Notes under the pieces: generated by a model
What the model was told of the DNA's origin: nothing
Database searches by the model: none
The model's input: only the letters and a program-made list of their open reading frames with translations
Position numbers and translations under genes: made by a program
Shown here: positions 45,206 to 53,584 of the stretch, piece after piece
Layout of the letters: every line of letters starts with the position of its first letter
How positions within the stretch are numbered: position 1 is the stretch's first letter
Assembly: GCF_002902755.1 (NCBI RefSeq)
Contig: NZ_PPRS01000004.1
Span: forward strand, 111,198 to 175,197
Origin: Mammaliicoccus lentus
GTDB lineage: Bacteria > Bacillota > Bacilli > Staphylococcales > Staphylococcaceae
DNA length: 64,000 nucleotides
Direction: 5' to 3'

Positions 45206-45244
45206 GCCTGTCGATAAAGTATAAACTTTGTCGGCAGGTTTTTT
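45206..45244 (+). terminator. Desaturase terminator
   Basis: CCTGTCGATAAAGT pairs with ACTTTGTCGGCAGG with a 4-nt loop, then T-run. Confidence 0.9.
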
Positions 45245-45348
45245 GTTTAATTATTACAAATATCTAAATTACGTTTAATATTTTTACTTGCTTTGATGTG
45301 AAATGTTTCGGATTATTAAACGAAGAAGTTTACACATCTAAAAGTATC

Positions 45349-45362
45349 GGTAAACGCTTACA
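45349..45362 (+). promoter_or_regulatory. cre-like site, ascorbate-type PTS regulator
   Basis: GGTAAACGCTTACA differs from cre only at the first base and is itself nearly palindromic. It lies ~25-38 bp before the regulator start. Confidence 0.6.
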
Positions 45363-45385
45363 ATATAACTAGGGAGGTCATTTGA

Positions 45386-47335
45386 TTGTTGAGTGAACGT
45401 CAAAGAAATATCGTATCTCATTTATCACCCGTTAAAGATTTTATAACGATTACTGAATTAGCATCTTTATTCCAAGTTTCAGAACGCACAATTCAATATG
45501 ATTTGGAATATATTGAATCTTTTGCAGACCAATTAAAAATTAAAATCGAACGCAGTAAGAGTTTAGGTGTAAAAATTACATCTCAAGACGAAACTAGTTT
45601 TTTATCTGAGTCTAACGTAGAAATGGATGTACATTTTTCTAAAATTGAACGAAAAGAACAAATCATATTGAGGTTGTTTGAATCTTCTAAACCTATTAAT
45701 TCTCAAACATTCGCGGATATTTTAAACGTATCTAGAAGAACAGTAGTAGAAGATTTGAAATCTGTACAGGAATGGCTAGGTAAATATTCATTACTTCTAG
45801 AATATAAGAAAAATAAAGGTTTTATAATCGAAGGTAATGAAAAAAACTTGAGAGAAGCATACGCAAATATCGTAAGCGAGTATTTTAGAAAAGCTACGCC
45901 TCACATCGGTATGAAAAACTTTTCTAAAGAAGATTTAGAAAAAATAAGACGGACTGTAATCAATATTTTAAATGAAGAAGATTTTCATCTTGTACAAGTA
46001 GGAATCGATGGATTGATATATCACATAATAATAGCTATTCATCGGGCTAAGGAACAGTATATGTTTGAAATACCAGATGAAGAATACGAACGTTTGAGAC
46101 AAACTGATGTATTTGAAATTGCGATCAAAATTACTCAGCAATTAGAAGAAATATTCCCAATTAAGTTTCCTAAAAGTGAAGCAGCTTTTATTACATTACA
46201 TTTATTAGGCGCTCGTGTTACTTCTTACCATGAGTATCAAGAACACAAAAATATAACTCAAATCTCAAAATTATTCATCCAAAAAGTAAGTGCACAAATA
46301 GGTATACCCCTAATTCATGATCATAAGCTAATGACTGGTTTAATCACACATTTACAACCCGCAATTCATAGAATGACATTTAACATGGCACATTCTAATC
46401 CTTTAAAAGGGGAAATCATTGATGAATATCAAGAATTATTTCACGCGGTAAAACAACAAATATACGTATTAGAGAATCCTTTTCATATAGAATTTAGCGA
46501 TGATGAAGTAGCTTATCTTGTATTACATTTTGCTTCTTCTATTGAACGGTTATCTAGTGAACAAACAACACAAATTAAGGTCATATTATTATGTGGTTCA
46601 GGTGTTGGCACTTCACAATTATTAAAAAGTCGTATAAAAAATATTTATCCTGAATTTGAAATTTTAGACGCTTTTTCTATCTATGAGATTACTGAAAAAA
46701 TTCTACAGTCCCGTGGTGTGGATTATATTCTGTCTACTGTACCTGTCGAAGATTTCTCTGTTCCGACGATAGAAGTATCTCCTTTTCTTAACAGAGAAGA
46801 TAGAGAGCGATTAAATCAACTGATTAATGACTTTAGGGAAAGGTACGTTTCAAGCTATAAAATTATAGGTCCAACTTTAGAAGATGTACTTCCTTTCAAT
46901 CATATTCAAACTAATGTCATAGGTAAAAGCAGAGATGACGCTATAAAAGAGAGTGTAAAAGTATTAATAGATGAAGGGCATGTAAATGCAGCTTATGCAG
47001 GTGACATTATAAAGCATTTAGATAAATTTGGTCCTTACATGGTCATTGGCCCTAATATTGCGTTACTACATTCGAACTTTGAAAATGTAAATGTCCCTGT
47101 AAGTATGTCTATAATGCATTTTAAAAATGGTGTTACTTTTGGTCACGATAGATATGATCCAGTTAAAATTATTATTATTTTAGCAACTAGTCAAGCGCAA
47201 ATACATTTAAATGCATTAGGGCAACTTAGTCATTTAATAATGGATGAAGAAAAAAGAAAAGAACTACTAAATGGAAATAAAGAAAAAATTATAGAGCTCA
47301 TTCATTCTGTTAGTCATAGTAAGGAGGAAATATAA
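45386..47335 (+). CDS. PRD/BglG-family regulator with EIIB and EIIA domains (ascorbate PTS)
   Basis: A 649-residue activator-type regulator: HTH (about 5-75, LASLFQVSERTIQYDLEYIE) plus a second HTH/Mga-like region (90-150), two PRDs (about 180-400), an EIIB-like segment with ILLCGSGVGTSQLLK (about 404) and a C-terminal EIIA (Ntr/mannitol-like) domain with PNIALLHSNF containing the phospho-His. GGGAGG precedes a pair of TTG codons (45386/45389). It is 2 bp ahead of the EIIA gene and probably drives its own four-gene operon in response to the PTS phosphorylation state. Confidence 0.88.
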   Translation: MLSERQRNIVSHLSPVKDFITITELASLFQVSERTIQYDLEYIESFADQLKIKIERSKSLGVKITSQDETSFLSESNVEMDVHFSKIERKEQIILRLFESSKPINSQTFADILNVSRRTVVEDLKSVQEWLGKYSLLLEYKKNKGFIIEGNEKNLREAYANIVSEYFRKATPHIGMKNFSKEDLEKIRRTVINILNEEDFHLVQVGIDGLIYHIIIAIHRAKEQYMFEIPDEEYERLRQTDVFEIAIKITQQLEEIFPIKFPKSEAAFITLHLLGARVTSYHEYQEHKNITQISKLFIQKVSAQIGIPLIHDHKLMTGLITHLQPAIHRMTFNMAHSNPLKGEIIDEYQELFHAVKQQIYVLENPFHIEFSDDEVAYLVLHFASSIERLSSEQTTQIKVILLCGSGVGTSQLLKSRIKNIYPEFEILDAFSIYEITEKILQSRGVDYILSTVPVEDFSVPTIEVSPFLNREDRERLNQLINDFRERYVSSYKIIGPTLEDVLPFNHIQTNVIGKSRDDAIKESVKVLIDEGHVNAAYAGDIIKHLDKFGPYMVIGPNIALLHSNFENVNVPVSMSIMHFKNGVTFGHDRYDPVKIIIILATSQAQIHLNALGQLSHLIMDEEKRKELLNGNKEKIIELIHSVSHSKEEI

Positions 47336-47337
47336 AC

Positions 47338-47778
47338 GTGACAGATTTTATTAAGGAAGAACATATCCTTTTAAGACAGAAGGTTAACAGTTGGGAAGAA
47401 AGTATACAACTAGCTTCTAAACCTTTGTTAGATGAAGGGTATTTCACTCAAAAATATGTAGAGTCTATGATAGATAGCGTGCATGAAATGGGGCCTTATA
47501 TTGTTATAGCTCCTGAAGTAGCTATTGCGCACTCAAGACCGGGCGACAATGTTGAAAAAGTAGGTCTAAGTCTATTGAAATTAGACGAACACATTAATTT
47601 TTCTGAAGATGGACATTATGCATCACTAATATTTGTCTTGAGCGCTGTTGATAATGAAGCCCATCTTGATATTTTAAGACAATTAGCAACTAAACTAAGT
47701 GATAAAAAAAGAATAAATAGATTAATAGAAGCAAAAAATTCTGAAGAAATAATAAATATATTTAAGGAGAATGATTAA
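47338..47778 (+). CDS. ulaC: PTS EIIA, ascorbate type
   Basis: A 146-residue EIIA of the fructose/mannitol-Ntr fold. The phospho-His lies in EVAIAHSRPGDNV (about residue 68). It starts with GTG behind AAGGAGGAAA, almost touching the regulator's stop. Together with the EIIB and EIIC that follow it forms an ascorbate (UlaA-C)-type permease. Confidence 0.85.
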   Translation: MTDFIKEEHILLRQKVNSWEESIQLASKPLLDEGYFTQKYVESMIDSVHEMGPYIVIAPEVAIAHSRPGDNVEKVGLSLLKLDEHINFSEDGHYASLIFVLSAVDNEAHLDILRQLATKLSDKKRINRLIEAKNSEEIINIFKEND

Positions 47779-47779
47779 T

Positions 47780-48064
47780 ATGAAAATTTTAGTAGTATGT
47801 GGACACGGTTTAGGAAGTAGTTTTATGGTTGAAATGAATGCACAAGAAGCTCTGAGAAATTTACAAGCACCATCAGATGTAGAGGTAGAGCACAGCGATA
47901 TTATGACAGCTAGTCCTGATATGGCAGATTTATTTATATGCGGAAGAGATTTAGAAGAAAACGCGCAAAGATTAGGTGAAGTTGTTGTATTAGATAACAT
48001 ATTAGATAAAGAAGAATTACAAAATAAATTAAGCGAAAAATTAACTGAAATGAATATTATTTAA
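47780..48064 (+). CDS. ulaB: PTS EIIB, ascorbate type
   Basis: A 94-residue phosphocarrier with the phospho-Cys in VVCGHGLGSSFMVE (Cys 7). An ATG at 47771 overlaps the upstream gene and is too near the AAGGAG site; ATG 47780 is the likely start, overlapping the EIIA stop by one base pair region. Partner of the EIIC gene 21 bp downstream. Confidence 0.88.
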   Translation: MKILVVCGHGLGSSFMVEMNAQEALRNLQAPSDVEVEHSDIMTASPDMADLFICGRDLEENAQRLGEVVVLDNILDKEELQNKLSEKLTEMNII

Positions 48065-48085
48065 CTATAAAGGGGTGAGGGCATT

Positions 48086-49447
48086 ATGAATTCAATATTA
48101 GGATTTATTGTAGATGTTTTGAGTCAGCCCGCTATTCTAGTAGCGCTTATAGCGTTCATAGGTTTGATTGTTCAGAAAAAATCAGGAGCAGATATTACAT
48201 CTGGAACAATTAAAACGATATTAGGCTTTTTAGTATTAAGTGCAGGGGCAGACGTTGTAACTCAATCATTAGAACCATTCGGTAAGATGTTCCAAGAAGC
48301 ATTTGGCGTTCAAGGGGTGGTGCCAAATAATGAAGCGATTATATCTATAGCATTAAAAGATTACGGGACTACAGCCGCTTTAATCATGATGTTCGGTATG
48401 GTCGTAAATATACTTATAGCAAGGTTCACAAACTTAAAATATATTTTCTTAACAGGTCACCATACATTTTATATGGCTGCATTTTTAGCAATATTATTAA
48501 CAGTAGGTAATATTACAGGTACTTTAACAGTTGTTATGGGTTCTATTATATTAGGATTAATCATGGCAATACTTCCAGCACTTGGCCAATCTACAATGAA
48601 AAAAAATACTAAATCTGATCAAGTCGCTATCGGTCACTTTGGAACGGTGAGTTACTGGGCAGCTGGAGAAATAGGTAAATTATTTTCTGGGAAATCTAAA
48701 TCAACTGAAGATATTAAATTTCCAAAAGGTTTAAGTTTTCTTAGAGAAAGTACAATTAGTATTTCATTAACGATGATTGTCTTATATATTATTGCAGCGC
48801 TATTTGCAGGTCCACAATATGTACACGCTGAACTAAGTGACGGTCAAAACTTTATTGTGTTCTCGGTTATTCAAGGTGTAACTTTTGCTGCAGGTGTATT
48901 TATTATCTTAACAGGTGTACGTTTGATTTTGGCTGAAATTGTACCTGCTTTCAAAGGTATATCAGAGAAATTAGTGCCAAATACTAAACCAGCATTAGAT
49001 TGTCCTATCGTATTTCCATATGCTCAAAACGCTGTGTTGATAGGATTTTTCGTTAGTTTTATAACTGGTGTAATCGGAATGCTTATTATGTTCTTAATCG
49101 GTGGAGTAGTTATACTGCCAGGAGTTGTACCACATTTCTTCTTAGGAGCTACAGCAGGTGTATTTGGTAACGCAAGAGGAGGTATAAAAGGAGCAGTTGC
49201 AGGGTCAGCATTGAATGGTATTTTAATTACATTTTTACCATTGCTATTCATACCATTTATGGGAGATCTAGGAGCAGCTTCCACAACATTCTCAGATACT
49301 GATTTCTTAGCAGTAGGAATTGTAGTCGGATATATTACTAAGTTCTTAGGCATTGCTGGCGTTATTGCATTAGTAATTATCATTGGTTTATTAGGTGTAC
49401 TATTGCAAAGACGAGCTAATAATAAACTGTCTGAAGAAAAATCATAA
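48086..49447 (+). CDS. ulaA: PTS EIIC, ascorbate type
   Basis: A 453-residue permease with about eleven helices, of the UlaA/SgaT family. Landmarks: LTGHHTFYMAAF, GHFGTVSYWAAGEIGK, ALDCPIVFPYAQNAVLIGF, FGNARGGIKGAVAGSALNG. It transports L-ascorbate (or a similar acid sugar) as the 6-phosphate. No ulaG/ulaD/ulaE/ulaF-like metabolic gene follows: the next gene is an unrelated flavin oxidoreductase after a terminator block. Confidence 0.9.
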   Translation: MNSILGFIVDVLSQPAILVALIAFIGLIVQKKSGADITSGTIKTILGFLVLSAGADVVTQSLEPFGKMFQEAFGVQGVVPNNEAIISIALKDYGTTAALIMMFGMVVNILIARFTNLKYIFLTGHHTFYMAAFLAILLTVGNITGTLTVVMGSIILGLIMAILPALGQSTMKKNTKSDQVAIGHFGTVSYWAAGEIGKLFSGKSKSTEDIKFPKGLSFLRESTISISLTMIVLYIIAALFAGPQYVHAELSDGQNFIVFSVIQGVTFAAGVFIILTGVRLILAEIVPAFKGISEKLVPNTKPALDCPIVFPYAQNAVLIGFFVSFITGVIGMLIMFLIGGVVILPGVVPHFFLGATAGVFGNARGGIKGAVAGSALNGILITFLPLLFIPFMGDLGAASTTFSDTDFLAVGIVVGYITKFLGIAGVIALVIIIGLLGVLLQRRANNKLSEEKS

Positions 49448-49473
49448 ATATATCGCTTTATTTGATATATCAT

Positions 49474-49510
49474 AGAGGCTGGGACATAAATACATGTCTC
49501 AGCCTCATTT
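49474..49510 (+). terminator. Hairpin terminator, 'gaggctgggacata' family
   Basis: GAGGCTGGGACAT pairs with ATGTCTCAGCCTC, common in staphylococci. Ends the ascorbate-type operon. Confidence 0.88.
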
Positions 49511-49527
49511 ATTATAATGGCAGTAGC

Positions 49528-49640
49528 TGACTGGATTGAAAATGCGCTTATATCAAGCTTTTTCCAATCCTAGTCATCCTTTCCGGGGTGGGACTACGAA
49601 ATCTATTTATTAAAATGAGATTTCTGTCCCACTCCCTTTT
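49528..49640. repeat. Two further hairpins in composite intergenic repeat
   Basis: TGACTGGATTGAAAA pairs with TTTCCAATCCTAGTCA (49528-49576), and GGGGTGGGACTACGAAATC pairs with GAGATTTCTGTCCCACTCC (49585-49640). With the terminator at 49474 they make a three-hairpin block in the 313-bp gap before the OYE gene. The same 'gtgggac' theme recurs at 28374 and 59231. Confidence 0.8.
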
Positions 49641-49760
49641 TGTATTGAATTAGAATGGAATTAAATTTTTTATAAAATTCCTACCATAGCTATAAGCATT
49701 AAATTAGTAACTTCTAAAATAATGATGTTATAGTGTTATTTCATAAGGAGGACTTAAAAA

Positions 49761-50903
49761 ATGAATGCGAAATATGAACCTTTATTTAAAGAACTAAAAT
49801 TACCGAATGGTGAAGTATTAAGAAATAGATTTGTGTTAGCACCTTTAACACATGTGTCTTCTAATGATGATGGCAGTATTTCTGATATTGAATTACCATA
49901 TATAGAAAAACGATCTCAAGATGTTGGGATTGCTTTGACTGCAGCAAGTTATGTTGAACCGCTTGGGCAAGCATTTCCTGGACAAGCTTCTGTTTCTAAA
50001 GAAGCGGATATAAGTGGATTATCTAAGCAAGCTGAAGTTATGAAGAAAAATGGTGCTAAAGCATTAATTCAAATTCATCACGGCGGTGCAATGTCACTAC
50101 CTGGTTTAACACCTGATGGCGACGTTGCTGCACCGAGTGAAGTAGAAGTTAGAGGGTTCGGTCAAAAAGAGACACATAAAGCTAGACCTTTAACTGTAGA
50201 AGAAATTGAACATTCTATTGAATCATTTGCAAGAGCAACACGTATCGCAATTGAAGCGGGATTTGATGGCGTTGAAATTCATGGTGCCAACCACTATCTA
50301 ATCCATCAATTCTTCTCACCTTACTATAATAGAAGAGATGATGAGTGGGGCGAACATTTACGTTACCCTCTAGCAGTTGTAGATGCAGTAACAAAAGTTG
50401 TAAATGAACATGCTACACCAGACTTTATAGTAGGTTATCGCTTCTCTCCAGAAGAAGTAGAATCTCCAGGTATTTCTATGGAATTAACTGAACAACTTGT
50501 CAAAACATTATCTGAAAAACCGATAGATTATTTACACGTATCTCTAATGGATATTCACTCTGAAACAAGAGAAGGTGAATATAAAGGGCAACAACGTGTT
50601 AAATTATTATTAGATTGGATAAATGGTCGTGTACCATTAATAGGTATTGGCTCTATATTTACAGCTGATGATGCTATTGCTGCTCTTGAAACTGGTGCAC
50701 CTCTTATCGCTTTAGGTAGAGAATTGCTATTAGATTACGAATTCATTAGCAAAATTAAACAAGGTAAAGAAGATGAAATTGTATCTATGTTCGATCCTGA
50801 AAGAACAGACAAACATGAATTAACAGAACCATTATGGAAACAATTTAATGCCGGTTTTTACCCGTTACCAAGAACAGATGAAGAACCTTCAAATACAAAA
50901 TAA
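49761..50903 (+). CDS. Old yellow enzyme-type NADH:flavin oxidoreductase
   Basis: A 380-residue FMN TIM-barrel reductase. FMN and substrate residues: RFVLAPLTHVSS, ALIQIHHGGAMS, GFDGVEIHGANHYLIHQFFSP (His-Asn type proton-donor region) and the C-terminal phosphate-binding IGIGSIFTADDA...ALGREL. It reduces activated C=C bonds; physiological substrate unknown. AAGGAGG precedes the ATG. Monocistronic. Confidence 0.9.
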   Translation: MNAKYEPLFKELKLPNGEVLRNRFVLAPLTHVSSNDDGSISDIELPYIEKRSQDVGIALTAASYVEPLGQAFPGQASVSKEADISGLSKQAEVMKKNGAKALIQIHHGGAMSLPGLTPDGDVAAPSEVEVRGFGQKETHKARPLTVEEIEHSIESFARATRIAIEAGFDGVEIHGANHYLIHQFFSPYYNRRDDEWGEHLRYPLAVVDAVTKVVNEHATPDFIVGYRFSPEEVESPGISMELTEQLVKTLSEKPIDYLHVSLMDIHSETREGEYKGQQRVKLLLDWINGRVPLIGIGSIFTADDAIAALETGAPLIALGRELLLDYEFISKIKQGKEDEIVSMFDPERTDKHELTEPLWKQFNAGFYPLPRTDEEPSNTK

Positions 50904-50955
50904 TAATTTGTATGTTTTCACATAGATACCCTACAAAATAAATATAAAATGATAG

Positions 50956-51004
50956 TCACCCATAAAATTTAGATACAATTCTAATTTTTATGGGTGATTT
51001 TTTA
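50956..51004 (+). terminator. Hairpin terminator
   Basis: TCACCCATAAAATTTA pairs with TAATTTTTATGGGTGA, followed by TTTTTT. Ends the OYE gene. Confidence 0.88.
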
Positions 51005-51114
51005 TGAAATATCAAAGTATTCTCAATCAATACGTTAGGATGTTTGCACTATGTATATTTATAATGATGTTAAGTTGAATTTTAAACATATAAATATAGA
51101 TTGAGGTGTCCATA

Positions 51115-51795
51115 ATGAATCAAGATGAGTTAAAGGAAAGTGTAGCGATAGAGGCTATTCAATATATAGAAGATGATATGAAAGTAGGTCTAGGTACTGG
51201 GTCTACGATGTATTATGCTATTAAACATTTAGGTGAGCGGGTTAAAGAAGGATTAAATATTGTTTGTGTACCTACATCTGAAAAAACAGCAGAATGGGCT
51301 AAAAAATTTGAAATTCCTCTTAGTGATTTTTCAGAAATAAGAAGTTTAGATATCGCAATTGATGGTGCAGATGAAGTGGATGAGAATTTACAATTGATTA
51401 AAGGTGGCGGCGGTGCGCTATTAAGGGAGAAAATAGTTGCTGATGCAGCTAAAAAATTTATCGTTATTGTAGATGAATCAAAAGTAGTCAAAACACTTGG
51501 TAAGTTTAAGTTGCCGATAGAGGTCATACCATTTGGATGGAAAATTACAGCGCAATCTATAGAGTCGTTAGGATGTAAAGCAATTTTAAGAAAAAAAGAA
51601 GAAGAGATTTTTGTTACTGATAATCAAAATTATATTCTTGATTGTGATTTTTCAGAAATTCATCACCCTGAGCAGTTAAATCATGCACTTAAATCTATAG
51701 TTGGAGTTGTAGAAACAGGATTGTTTATTAACATGACTAAAAAAGTACTCGTAAGTCGAAGTGCAACAAATGAAATTAAGGAAATAAATATTTAA
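51115..51795 (+). CDS. rpiA: Ribose-5-phosphate isomerase A
   Basis: A 226-residue isomerase interconverting ribose-5-phosphate and ribulose-5-phosphate. Landmarks: GLGTGSTMYYAI, PTSEKTAEWAKK, AIDGADEVDENLQLIKGGGGALLREKI (catalytic Asp/Glu/Lys; shown in parts of the motif), and late GVVETGLF. A GTG at 51106 is in frame but overlaps GAGGTG; ATG 51115 is preferred. It is the pentose-phosphate partner needed for arabinose use, though not linked to the ara operon. Confidence 0.93.
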   Translation: MNQDELKESVAIEAIQYIEDDMKVGLGTGSTMYYAIKHLGERVKEGLNIVCVPTSEKTAEWAKKFEIPLSDFSEIRSLDIAIDGADEVDENLQLIKGGGGALLREKIVADAAKKFIVIVDESKVVKTLGKFKLPIEVIPFGWKITAQSIESLGCKAILRKKEEEIFVTDNQNYILDCDFSEIHHPEQLNHALKSIVGVVETGLFINMTKKVLVSRSATNEIKEINI

Positions 51796-51811
51796 GAATT
51801 ACTTTATAGTA

Positions 51812-51827
51812 GTTAATAAACAGTTAA
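51812..51827 (+). promoter_or_regulatory. SaeR-binding box (GTTAA-N6-GTTAA) in saeP promoter
   Basis: GTTAATAAACAGTTAA is an exact direct repeat of GTTAA with 6-nt spacing, the SaeR consensus known from S. aureus. It lies ~60 bp before saeP, ahead of a TATACA/TACAAT -10-like sequence around 51850-51857, as expected for the autoregulated P1 promoter. Confidence 0.85.
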
Positions 51828-51887
51828 TGGTTTAATAGAGCTGTACTTTATACAATTAACATATCAAATTAAAAGGAGATGTGTTAA

Positions 51888-52394
51888 ATGAAATTTTCAA
51901 CTACAGCTATAGGAGCACTTGCACTTTCAACTACGATTTTATTAGGTGCATGTGGTAATGACGATATGAAAAAAGACGAAAAAATGGAAACAAAAAGTGA
52001 AATGAAAGATAAAGAAATGGACAAAGACATGGATATGAAGGACAAAGAGATGAAAGACAAAGACATGGACATGAAAGATAAAGATATGAAAAAAGACGAT
52101 ATGATGATGTCTGGTATGTTTAAGTCTATGAATGGTGAAATGGTTGAAGGTAAAGCAACTATTAAAGATCATAAATTAATGCTTACTGATTATAAATCTT
52201 CTAAAGGTCCAGACTTACATGTTTATTTAACAAAAGATGGCGATGTTGAGAACGGTATGCAAATTGATAAAGTAGATTATGACAAAATGGAACAAACTTT
52301 TGATTTAAAAGATATGGATGTTTCAAAATATAACGAAGTAACAATATATTGTAATAAAGCGCATGTAACATTCGGTAGTGCCAAATTAAAATAA
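51888..52394 (+). CDS. saeP: SaeP-like lipoprotein with DM13 domain
   Basis: A 168-residue predicted lipoprotein. Signal peptide with lipobox LLGAC (Cys ~22), then a 50-residue low-complexity stretch of Lys/Asp/Met/Glu repeats (K-D-K-D-M-D-M-K-D type), then a DM13-type domain (about 78-168; SMNGEMVEGKATIKD, KGPDLHVYL, YNEVTIYCNKAHVTFG). It sits exactly where SaeP lies in S. aureus: downstream of a SaeR box and upstream of saeQ, saeR and saeS. In S. aureus SaeP and SaeQ together stimulate SaeS phosphatase activity to return the system to rest. The Met/charged linker is longer than expected for the family. Confidence 0.85.
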   Translation: MKFSTTAIGALALSTTILLGACGNDDMKKDEKMETKSEMKDKEMDKDMDMKDKEMKDKDMDMKDKDMKKDDMMMSGMFKSMNGEMVEGKATIKDHKLMLTDYKSSKGPDLHVYLTKDGDVENGMQIDKVDYDKMEQTFDLKDMDVSKYNEVTIYCNKAHVTFGSAKLK

Positions 52395-52408
52395 AAAATT
52401 ACTTCTAT

Positions 52409-52439
52409 TAGGGGAATTCGGGTAAACCGTTTTTCCCTA
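52409..52439 (+). terminator. Hairpin between saeP and saeQ
   Basis: GGGGAATTCGG and CCGTTTTTCCC pair imperfectly (TAGGGGAA...TTTCCCTA), giving a stem-loop 27 bp before the saeQ start. It may attenuate transcription so saeP is made in excess of saeQRS, but this is inference. Confidence 0.5.
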
Positions 52440-52465
52440 TCATGTTATATAAAGGAGAAAACATC

Positions 52466-52903
52466 ATGAAAAAATTATATCAAATTATATTTTTAATCAT
52501 ACGCATTGTAAGTGGTATATACATTTTAAGACAAGGTTATGAAAAGTTAACAGGTGGTTTCAGTTTAGGTGGTCTTACTAAAGTCATTGCACAAAACCAA
52601 GACTCTCCAAAATGGTATAAACATTTCTTTAAAATTATTATTGAACCTTACACTTCTTATTGGGAATGGATTATTCCTATTGGTGAAATAATGATTGGTT
52701 TGGCTCTCATCATAGGTTTCCTAGAGTATTCTGCAGCTCTATTTGGTATATTTATTATGATTAATAACATTCTAGCAGATATGATTTTTACATACCCTGT
52801 ACAATTATCTGGATTTATATTTATTGCGCTTAATAAAGAATGTATTAATTCAACATCTGTAAAAACATTTATCAATAAGTTTAATAAGAAGGAAGCAGGA
52901 TGA
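52466..52903 (+). CDS. saeQ: SaeQ-like membrane protein (DoxX family)
   Basis: A 145-residue protein with four hydrophobic helices of the DoxX type ([33 protein letters not shown]). Position between saeP and saeR matches SaeQ, which with SaeP controls the SaeS phosphatase. The frame opens at 52442, but AAAGGAG puts the start at ATG 52466. Four bases separate it from saeR. Confidence 0.8.
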   Translation: MKKLYQIIFLIIRIVSGIYILRQGYEKLTGGFSLGGLTKVIAQNQDSPKWYKHFFKIIIEPYTSYWEWIIPIGEIMIGLALIIGFLEYSAALFGIFIMINNILADMIFTYPVQLSGFIFIALNKECINSTSVKTFINKFNKKEAG

Positions 52904-52907
52904 CAAC

Positions 52908-53584
52908 ATGGCAAAAATACTAATCGTAGACGATGAACAAGATATTCTGGATATCTGTAAAACGTATTTTGAATATGAAGGGCATCAAGTAATTACAGGA
53001 ACAAATGGACAAGAAGCAATTGAGCAAATAGATGATTCTATTGACTTGATGATATTGGATATTATGATGCCTGAGGTAAATGGCTATGAAGTGGTTAAGA
53101 AGATGAGAGAACAAAGTCTTGATATTCCATTTATTTAACAGCAAAGACACAAGAAAATGACACAATTTATGCTTTAACTTTAGGGGCAGATGACTATATA
53201 AAGAAACCTTTCAGTCCTAGAGAATTAATTTTAAGATCACATAATTTATTAAATCGTAGTAGAAAATTTAATAAACAAGATTATTTAACATTCGATTCCA
53301 TGACATTATGCAAACAAGAGAAAGTATTGAAAATAAACGATGAAGAGATTCCACTACGTGTAAGAGAATTTGATTTATTATGGTATTTAGCTGAACGTGA
53401 AAAAACAGTTATTTCTAAATCTGAATTATTAGAGAAAGTTTGGGGATATGACTATTACGAAGATGCGAATACAGTGAATGTACACATACGTAGAATTAGA
53501 GAAAAGTTAGAACGACAAGATTTCCACGATTATGTTATTACAACAGTTTGGGGATTGGGATATAAATTCGAGAGGGCGAAATAA
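52908..53584 (+). pseudogene. saeR: SaeR response regulator, disrupted by a 4-bp frameshift
   Basis: The receiver ([15 protein letters not shown]; phospho-Asp in [13 protein letters not shown], about residue 51) and the OmpR/PhoB-type winged helix ([49 protein letters not shown]) are both well conserved and match S. aureus SaeR. The frame breaks after residue 76: the DNA reads CCATTTATTTAACAGC (53127-53142), giving stop TAA after PFI, where SaeR has IPFIYLTAK. One extra TTTA unit (three instead of two) restores the frame exactly. Predicted intact length 226 residues. Loss of a tetranucleotide repeat is a classic slippage event, so this may be phase-variable or a spontaneous sae mutant. The C-terminal DNA-binding half could only be made from an internal start (ATG 53300). 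Confidence 0.88.

Noticed and set aside
51004..51078. 24-codon hydrophobic peptide after the OYE terminator
   Set aside because: Starts inside the terminator T-run with no ribosome site; considered chance.
51942..52172. His/Phe-rich frame antisense to saeP
   Set aside because: It is the complement of the Lys/Asp/Met repeats of saeP and has no ribosome site.
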